NCBI GenBank assembly: GCA_034437795.1
Contig: DAOTTI010000172.1
Coordinates: 1 to 13,366 of the forward strand
Direction: 5' to 3'
Length of the DNA: 13,366 bases
Origin: DAOTTI01 sp034437795
Lineage (GTDB): Bacteria; Chloroflexota; UBA11872; UBA12225
Below are positions 6,647 through 13,366 of the stretch, in pieces. Each line of letters opens with the position of its first letter. The first letter of the stretch is position 1. The position numbers and the translations under genes were made by a program. The notes under the pieces are model-generated. The model made no database searches. It had not been told where the DNA came from and saw nothing but the letters and a program-made list of their open reading frames with translations.

Positions 6647-6675
6647 TCCCCGAGATAGACCATTTGTTCTATACT
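6647..6675 (+). promoter_or_regulatory. Promoter of the topoisomerase pair, with overlapping inverted repeat
   Basis: TATACT (6670-6675) matches the -10 consensus in five of six bases. The -35 region is weak (TTCCCC at 6646-6651, 18-base spacer). Transcription would start near 6682, after the possible TTG 6664 and ATG 6676 starts, and 30 bases before the GTG at 6712. An inverted repeat with arms ATAGA (6655-6659) and TCTAT (6668-6672) overlaps the -10 box and may be an operator. Confidence 0.45.
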
Positions 6676-6699
6676 ATGGAACGACTACCAGCACGCATT

Positions 6700-6706
6700 G
6701 GTGAGG
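6700..6706 (+). promoter_or_regulatory. Ribosome binding site deciding the GTG start at 6712
   Basis: GGTGAGG (6700-6706) lies five bases before GTG 6712 and is the only good Shine-Dalgarno match near the 5' end of this frame. The earlier in-frame TTG 6664 and ATG 6676 have none and would lie at or before the predicted transcript start. Confidence 0.55.
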
Positions 6707-6711
6707 ACACT

Positions 6712-8835
6712 GTGGCACGGCAGCTTGAACTGGTCGAGACGCCGGCCCCCACTGGACGGGGGCGGCGCCGGGGCGATGGCGCGAACGGCCGGGGGGAGGC
6801 CGGTGCGGCGGCCGTCGCGCTGGCTCCCGCTGCCGGCACACGGGGCCAGGGCGCCGCGCCGGCGGATGGGAAGGCCCGCGCCCGCGGGCCCCGCGGGGCA
6901 GCCACCTACACCGCGGCCGACATCCAGATCCTGGAGGGGATCGAGGCCATCCGGCACCGGCCGGGCATGTACATCGGCTCGACCAGCACGTCCGGGCTCT
7001 GCCACCTCATCTACGAGGCCGTGGACAACGCGGTGGACGAGGCCAACGCCGGCTACGGCCAGCGGATCTGGGTCACTATCGAGCGCGACGGCTGGGCCAC
7101 GGTGCGTGATGAAGGGCGCGGCATTCCCTTTGATCCCAAGCCGTACAACGGCAAGGTCCTGCCCGCCGCCACGCTGATCATGACGGTGCCCCATTCCGGC
7201 AGCAAGTTTGAGGAAGGGGTCTATAAGCAGGCTGGCGGACTGCACGGCGTCGGTGCCACGGTGATCAACGCCCTCTCTGAGGAGCTGCAGCTCACCATCT
7301 GGCGGGACAGCCAGCAGTTCCAGCAGACCTTCCGCCAGGGCAAGGCCCTGCCTCACAAGGTGACGCCGTGCGAGCCCCAGCGGCGCGGCACAGAGCTGCG
7401 CTGGCGCTTTGACCGCACCATCTTTGACCACGACGCGCACTACGCTCCCGAGCTGATCGAGAGCCGCCTGCAGGCCGCCGCCTACCTGAACCGTGGCCTG
7501 ACCATCGAGTTCAGCTACTGGGACGCCGAGTCCGAGCAGATGGTGGCGCGGACCTTCGTCTCCAAGGAGGGCGTCTCAGATTACGTCAAGGCGCTGACGC
7601 CGGCGGATGCGACCCCATTGTTCGCCAAGCCGGTGGCCCTGGCCAAGACCCGTGACGGCGTGAGCGTGGAGGTGGCGCTGCTGCCCAATACCGGCTATCG
7701 CACCACCCTCTACAGCTTCGCCAACGGCGTGCGCACCCGTGACGGGGGAGTGCACGAGACGGGCTTCAAGGCCGCCCTTACCCGCGTGCTCAACGACCAG
7801 GCCCTGCGCCACGGCATCATCAAGGACCGCGAGAAGCACGGCTTCAAGGCAGACGTCATCCAGCAGGGGCTGGTCGCCGTCGTCTCGGTCAAGCTCTCCC
7901 ACCCCCAGTTCCAGGGCCAGACCAAGGACCGCCTGAACAACGCCCCCGTCGAAGGGATCGTCCGCTCTATCGTGGACGAGGGGCTGAAAGAATGGTTCGA
8001 GGCCAACCCCGAGCGGGGCCGCGAGTGGCTGCGCAAGGTCAACGAGATGCAGAAGGCGCGCAATGAGGCTCTCCTGGTGGAGGAGCTGGCGCGCACCGGG
8101 CAGAAGAAGGGCGGCGAGCTGATCGACTCGACCGTCTCCAAGAAGTTCATCCCCTGCATCACCAAGGACCCCGAGCGCGCGGAGCTCTTCATCGTCGAGG
8201 GCGATTCGGCCGGCGGCTCGGCGTCGCAGGGCCGCTTCTCCGAGTTTCAGGCCGTGCTCAAGCTGCGGGGCAAGCCGCTCAATGTGGCCAGGGCGGACCT
8301 CAAGCGCATCGTGGAGAACGAGGAGATCCGCACCATCATCAGTGTCCTGGGCTGCGGCACGCGCGCCTCGTTCGATTACAGCCGCCTCAAATTCAAGCGC
8401 ATCATCTTCCTCACCGACGCGGACGTGGACGGCCTGCACATCCAGTGCCTGCTCCTGACCCTCTTCTACCAGGAGTTTCCGGAGCTGATCGAGCGCGGGC
8501 ACGTCTATATCGGCTGCCCGCCCCTGTACTCCGTGAGCTACAGGGGCAAGACGGTCTGGCTGGCCGACGACGAGGCGCGCCGGCGCTGGCAGGCGCAGAA
8601 CCGTGGCGCGGAAGGGCTGGAGTTCCGGCGCTACAAGGGACTGGGCGAGATGACTGCCAAGCAGCTGCGCGAGACGACGCTCGACCCCGCCAAGCGCCTG
8701 CTCAAGCAGGTCACCCTGGACGACGCGGCTATCGCCTCCCGCCTCGTCGCCTCCCTCATGGAAGAGGGCAACGCCGAGCAGCGCCGCGAGTTCCTGGCCA
8801 AGCATGCCCGCGAAGTCGAGGAGGTGGATGTGTAG
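6712..8835 (+). CDS. parE: Type IIA DNA topoisomerase B subunit (ParE/GyrB family)
   Basis: This is the ATPase and metal-binding subunit of topoisomerase IV or gyrase. Counting from GTG 6712 (708 residues): a low-complexity Gly/Ala/Arg tail (1-66), then the GHKL ATPase with YEAVDNAVDE (Glu102, Asn106), DEGRGIP (Asp133) and GGLHGVG (175-181). The transducer domain carries QTKDRLNN. The Toprim domain has EGDSAGGSA (Glu496) and TDADVDG (Asp569, Asp571), followed by RYKGLGEM and the tail QLRETTLDP. QLRETTLDP is commoner in ParE; GyrB more often has QLWETTMDP. The usual QGRDR after the Toprim glutamate motif reads QGRFS here, a sign of divergence. In-frame TTG 6664 and ATG 6676 are alternative starts, but the ribosome site and -10 box favour 6712. 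The A subunit gene follows after 169 bp of repeats. GyrB is the main alternative name. Confidence 0.93.
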   Translation: MARQLELVETPAPTGRGRRRGDGANGRGEAGAAAVALAPAAGTRGQGAAPADGKARARGPRGAATYTAADIQILEGIEAIRHRPGMYIGSTSTSGLCHLIYEAVDNAVDEANAGYGQRIWVTIERDGWATVRDEGRGIPFDPKPYNGKVLPAATLIMTVPHSGSKFEEGVYKQAGGLHGVGATVINALSEELQLTIWRDSQQFQQTFRQGKALPHKVTPCEPQRRGTELRWRFDRTIFDHDAHYAPELIESRLQAAAYLNRGLTIEFSYWDAESEQMVARTFVSKEGVSDYVKALTPADATPLFAKPVALAKTRDGVSVEVALLPNTGYRTTLYSFANGVRTRDGGVHETGFKAALTRVLNDQALRHGIIKDREKHGFKADVIQQGLVAVVSVKLSHPQFQGQTKDRLNNAPVEGIVRSIVDEGLKEWFEANPERGREWLRKVNEMQKARNEALLVEELARTGQKKGGELIDSTVSKKFIPCITKDPERAELFIVEGDSAGGSASQGRFSEFQAVLKLRGKPLNVARADLKRIVENEEIRTIISVLGCGTRASFDYSRLKFKRIIFLTDADVDGLHIQCLLLTLFYQEFPELIERGHVYIGCPPLYSVSYRGKTVWLADDEARRRWQAQNRGAEGLEFRRYKGLGEMTAKQLRETTLDPAKRLLKQVTLDDAAIASRLVASLMEEGNAEQRREFLAKHAREVEEVDV

Positions 8836-8840
8836 CAGCG

Positions 8841-8988
8841 AAGTGGTCATCAAGTGGTGATCCGCTCGCTGCGCTCGCTGTGATCAAGTGGATATCAAGT
8901 AGATATCAAGTTGATGGTAAGTGGTGATCAAGTGGTAGTAGGAGATCACCACCTGACCACCACCTGATCACCACCTGACCGCCACTTC
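8841..8988. repeat. Array of 11-bp units in inverted arrangement
   Basis: Seven units resembling AAGTGGTGATC run left to right: 8841, 8852, then after a 23-bp interruption 8886, 8897, 8908, 8919 and 8930, each exactly 11 bp. After four bases the complement appears, with four units resembling ATCACCACCTG starting at 8945, 8956, 8967 and 8978, again at exact 11-bp steps. The interruption (8863-8885) holds CGCTCGCTG twice in tandem. The halves are complementary (GTGGTGATCAAGTGGT against ACCACCTGATCACCAC with G:T pairs), so the region could form a long hairpin in RNA or a cruciform in DNA. Five GATC sites occur. It fills nearly the whole gap between the two topoisomerase genes. Confidence 0.9.
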
Positions 8989-9004
8989 ACACCGAGCAAG
9001 TCCT

Positions 9005-11500
<2,496 letters not shown>

Positions 11501-11571
11501 CCGCGATCGACGCTCCTGCCGCCGGATGTCTCCTAACGGTGCTACCGCGTCGTCGTCCCGCCTCCGGCGGC

Positions 11572-11588
11572 CACCCTGCGCCAGGGTG
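11572..11588. terminator. Perfect 7-bp hairpin after the topoisomerase A gene
   Basis: CACCCTG (11572-11578), CGC and CAGGGTG (11582-11588) pair perfectly and lead into AGGG, the tail of the hairpin repeat family. It lies 72 bp after the stop of the A subunit gene. Together with the next hairpin it could end transcription of both convergent genes. Confidence 0.4.
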
Positions 11589-11606
11589 AGGGCTGCGCCT
11601 AACGTT

Positions 11607-11636
11607 CCCTCTCCCTGTGGGAGAGGGCTAGGGTAA
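11607..11636. repeat. C-rich/G-rich hairpin repeat, copy 3
   Basis: CCCTCTCCC (11607-11615), TGT and GGGAGAGGG (11619-11627) form a perfect 9-bp stem, followed by CTAGGGTAAG. It is the best-paired copy. It lies between the convergent topoisomerase A gene and the glycosyltransferase gene, where a bidirectional terminator would be expected. Confidence 0.7.
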
Positions 11637-11657
11637 GAGCGCCGCGAGCAACTCGGG

Positions 11658-12452
11658 TTAGAGGCGTACCGCTGGCGGGGCCACGCCCGCCCCGCGGCGC
11701 AGCCGCCCGCCCGCGAGGCAGCGCGCCAACCACAGGCGCAGGATGACCCTGGCGTAGCGGGGTAGCTGCCTCGCCAGCTTGAGCTTGGACGTTCCGGCCC
11801 GCCGGCCGTGCCAGGCCACGGGTGTGGTGGCCACCCGCGCGCCGGCCGCCAGCGCCTTCAAGGGCAGCTCGACAAAGATCTCGAAGTGCTCGGATTCGAG
11901 CGGCCCGATCGCTCGCAGCACGTCCACGTGGTACGCCTTTAGGGCGTTGGAGAGGTCGTTCTCGCTACGCCCGAAGAGCAGGCGCATGCACTGGTTGCCG
12001 GCGCGGTTGATGAGCAGCTTGAGCGGGGGATAGCCCTGCACCCCACCGCCAGCGACGAAGCGCGAGCCGAAGACGGCGTCGTAGCCTTGCTGCAGCAGCC
12101 GGTAGTAGGTGCAGATATCGGCCGGCCGGTCGCTGCCATCGGCCATGACGATGACGGCCGCATCGCCCCGCATCGCCTGCAGCCCTGCACGCACGGCGCG
12201 TCCCACGCCGGGAGGGTCCGGCCGGTGCACAACCCGCAGCACGGGCAGCCGCTCCGCCAGTGCCTCCAGCAACGCGCCGGTCCCATCGTGGCTGGCATCG
12301 TTCACGACGACCAGCTCATGAGGGATGCCGGCCGCGCGCAGCGCATCGTGCATCCCCTGGACGGTCGACGTGACGAGGCCGGCCTCGTTGTGGGCGGGAA
12401 TGACGACCGAGAGCAGGAGCTCTCGCTGGGGCTGCGCCGCGATTGCCGACAT
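11658..12452 (-). CDS. GT2-family glycosyltransferase, polyprenyl-phosphate sugar type
   Basis: This family (like dolichyl-phosphate mannose synthase) moves a sugar from a nucleotide donor, usually to a polyprenyl phosphate at the cytoplasmic membrane face. From ATG 12452 the 264-residue protein has the GT-A fold: SVVIPAHNE (15-23), VVVNDASHDGT (48-58), the metal site at ADGSD (104-108, usually DAD), VFGSRF (127-132), and NDLSNALKAY (165-174), close to the D-TNAFKAY motif common in bacterial members. A C-terminal basic amphipathic helix (LKLARQLPRYARVILRLWLA) could touch the membrane; no clear transmembrane helix is present. The frame extends upstream to GTG 12605, adding 51 Arg- and Ser-rich residues without family similarity, so 12452 is preferred, although neither start has a good ribosome site. 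It is convergent with the topoisomerase A gene. Donor and acceptor cannot be told. Confidence 0.85.
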   Translation of the reverse strand: MSAIAAQPQRELLLSVVIPAHNEAGLVTSTVQGMHDALRAAGIPHELVVVNDASHDGTGALLEALAERLPVLRVVHRPDPPGVGRAVRAGLQAMRGDAAVIVMADGSDRPADICTYYRLLQQGYDAVFGSRFVAGGGVQGYPPLKLLINRAGNQCMRLLFGRSENDLSNALKAYHVDVLRAIGPLESEHFEIFVELPLKALAAGARVATTPVAWHGRRAGTSKLKLARQLPRYARVILRLWLARCLAGGRLRRGAGVAPPAVRL

Positions 12453-12702
12453 GGTCTGAGGGTGAGCCAGCCGCCGGTGAGCCAGCGCGGGTCCGGACCA
12501 CGAGGCCGCGCGCCGGTCGCTCAGCCGTGTAACGGCCGGCAACCGGCGGTTGTAGCACAGGGCGGCCACCCGGCACCACACTGGGGCGCGCTCCTGCACG
12601 CCCACTGCTGTGGCACGCCCCCGCGGCGCCCGTGAAGCTGCGGGCCTTCAGCCTTGGCGCGTGCGGTCCACCGGCCTGGGTTATTCATGGCCAGCGAGGA
12701 GC

Positions 12703-12731
12703 CCCCTCTCCCTGTAGGAGAGGGTTAGGGT
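12703..12731. repeat. C-rich/G-rich hairpin repeat, copy 4
   Basis: CCCTCTCC (12704-12711), loop CTGTA and GGAGAGGG (12717-12724) pair perfectly, followed by TTAGGG. It differs from copy 3 by one base in the loop-proximal part of the right arm (GTGGGAGAGGG in copy 3, GTAGGAGAGGG here), so the two are close relatives 1.1 kb apart. Confidence 0.7.
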
Positions 12732-12762
12732 CCACGCACGCGCCCGGCGCTGGGGCGTCAAG

Positions 12763-12789
12763 CCCCTCGGCCTGTGGGCGAGGGTGACG
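12763..12789. repeat. C-rich/G-rich hairpin repeat, copy 5
   Basis: CCCTCGGCC (12764-12772), TGT and GGGCGAGGG (12776-12784) pair with one mismatch and are followed by TGACGG. The loop TGT is the same as in copy 3 while the stem resembles copy 2. It lies 40 bp after copy 4, so two units are in tandem here. Confidence 0.6.
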
Positions 12790-12955
12790 GCGCCGCTGCT
12801 GATTAACCCGTCATACGCCTCCGGAGCGCCAGCGACCGATGGCAGGGCCGGCTAGCTCCACAGGAATCTAGGCTGGTCACCGAGCCTCGTCGTCACCCGG
12901 GTATTCACAGCGCGCGCCGGTGCCAGCCGCGCACCCTCGGACGACGCCCCCAGGT

Positions 12956-13044
12956 GGTAACGGGCGATCACGCGGTAACGGGAAGAAGCAAAGAACTCAG
13001 GCGCCGGATCAAGCACGTGGCTCGAGCACGCGCTCGATCCGGCG
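12956..13044. repeat. Direct repeat pair and nested inverted repeats
   Basis: GGTAACGGG occurs at 12956-12964 and 12974-12982, one 18-bp period apart. Downstream, CGCCGGATC (13002-13010) and GATCCGGCG (13036-13044) are perfect 9-bp inverted repeats. They enclose a second perfect hairpin, CGAGC, ACGC, GCTCG (13023-13036). This sits just downstream of the gene ending at 13123 (minus strand), so the hairpins could end its transcript; no T-run follows. Confidence 0.5.
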
Positions 13045-13122
13045 GGTGTCCTGCACCTGCGCCCAGCAAGCTCCTCGCTGGGCGAGGGCCGCAACCGGCG
13101 GCCGTCGCTAGCGTTTGCCGCC

Positions 13123-13366
13123 TTACGCGACGCGGGCCAGCTCCTCCTCAACGGCCGCCTGGCGGGGAAGCTGCACGACGATCCCGTCGTCACCCTGCCA
13201 CTCCTCCGCCTGCAGGATGGCGCGGCGCACGTTCCGCCGGTGCTCGAAGAGCGCCTTGGCCTCGTCGAAGCGCTTGCGCAGCACCAGCTCGCCGTACCGC
13301 GCGGTCAGCTCCCGCTCGTAGGCGCGCAGCTTGCCCAGCTCAGTCTTATACGCCGTGTACATCTCC
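13123..13366 (-). CDS. Partial helical protein of unknown function
   Basis: The frame ends at TAA (complement of 13123-13125) and is open at the right edge: a GAG codon precedes the first visible ATG at 13362, and the GGAG next to that ATG is too close to serve as its ribosome site. The visible 80 residues are highly charged and predicted helical, with heptad-like spacing (TELGKLRAYERELTARYGEL, then RKRFDEAKALFEHRRNVRRA), and end in an acidic/hydrophobic segment (GDDGIVVQLPRQAAVEEELARVA). This looks like a coiled-coil or helical hairpin C-terminus. I do not recognise the family. It could equally be a complete small protein starting at 13362. Confidence 0.55.
   Translation of the reverse strand, partial: EMYTAYKTELGKLRAYERELTARYGELVLRKRFDEAKALFEHRRNVRRAILQAEEWQGDDGIVVQLPRQAAVEEELARVA

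Larger units (their letters stand above)
12453..13122. other. Long spacer with hairpin repeats and inverted repeats
   Basis: No gene is supported in these roughly 670 bp beyond a possible N-terminal extension of the glycosyltransferase frame up to 12605. The spacer contains two C-rich/G-rich hairpin repeats (12704-12724 and 12764-12784), a pair of GGTAACGGG direct repeats 18 bp apart (12956-12964 and 12974-12982), and nested inverted repeats at 13002-13044. A minus-strand frame at 12852-13193 overlaps the next gene and looks like composition noise. Confidence 0.5.

Noticed and set aside
7576..8853. Minus-strand frame of 425 codons opposite the topoisomerase B gene
   Set aside because: It is a mirror frame of a conserved gene; its Leu/Gly/Asp-rich pattern follows codon positions of the real gene.
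8863..8880. CGCTCGCTG doublet as a Rep-protein binding site or replication origin
   Set aside because: It resembles viral Rep-binding repeats only by chance composition. No DnaA boxes, AT-rich unwinding region or replication gene is nearby.
8841..8988. CRISPR array
   Set aside because: Units are only 11 bp, contiguous without spacers, and reverse orientation half-way; no cas gene is present.
12852..13193. Minus-strand frame of 113 codons in the long spacer
   Set aside because: It overlaps the better-supported helical gene ending at 13123, is rich in Ser, Arg and Pro, and has no ribosome site or motif.

Overview
The window comes from a GC-rich bacterial chromosome. The FtsH, the type IIA topoisomerase pair and the short GC-rich intergenic hairpin repeats suggest Chloroflexota, perhaps a Thermomicrobia-like lineage. 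That placement rests on general look and feel; no rRNA or other marker gene is present. No tRNA, rRNA, CRISPR, insertion sequence or phage gene was seen.

Layout from left to right: the C-terminal end of an unrecognised membrane protein (1-189, +); a repeat-bearing spacer; a possible 49-residue membrane peptide (410-559, +); an unrecognised 123-residue protein (622-993, -) behind a perfect TATAAT; a 303-bp spacer with two hairpins; the membrane protease FtsH (1297-3546, -); a divergent promoter region; an N-acetylglucosamine-6-phosphate deacetylase, NagA (3763-5073, +); a 383-bp repeat-rich spacer; a ROK-family sugar kinase (5457-6539, +); a divergent pair of type IIA topoisomerase subunits, ParE/GyrB-like (6712-8835, +) and ParC/GyrA-like (9005-11500, +); a convergent spacer with two hairpins; a GT2 glycosyltransferase of the polyprenyl-phosphate type (11658-12452, -); a spacer of about 670 bp holding repeats and inverted repeats; and the 3' part of an unrecognised helical protein (13123-13366, -).

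Functional links: the ROK kinase followed by NagA would convert free N-acetylglucosamine to glucosamine-6-phosphate, so the two may form an amino-sugar salvage or cell-wall recycling unit. No deaminase (nagB) is in the window. The topoisomerase subunits are encoded in the order B then A and should form one A2B2 enzyme. The A subunit has a six-repeat C-terminal domain of gyrase-like size but no recognisable GyrA box, so a topoisomerase IV-like activity is more likely than classical supercoiling. FtsH and the glycosyltransferase are membrane-associated housekeeping functions with no clear link to their neighbours.

The most unusual structure is non-coding. The 169-bp gap between the two topoisomerase genes carries a degenerate array of 11-bp units: seven in one orientation, then four in the opposite orientation. 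The period is about one helical turn and the array forms a large inverted repeat. A second recurring theme is a C-rich/G-rich hairpin family, found at five intergenic positions, usually followed by an AGGGTGAGGG-like tail.
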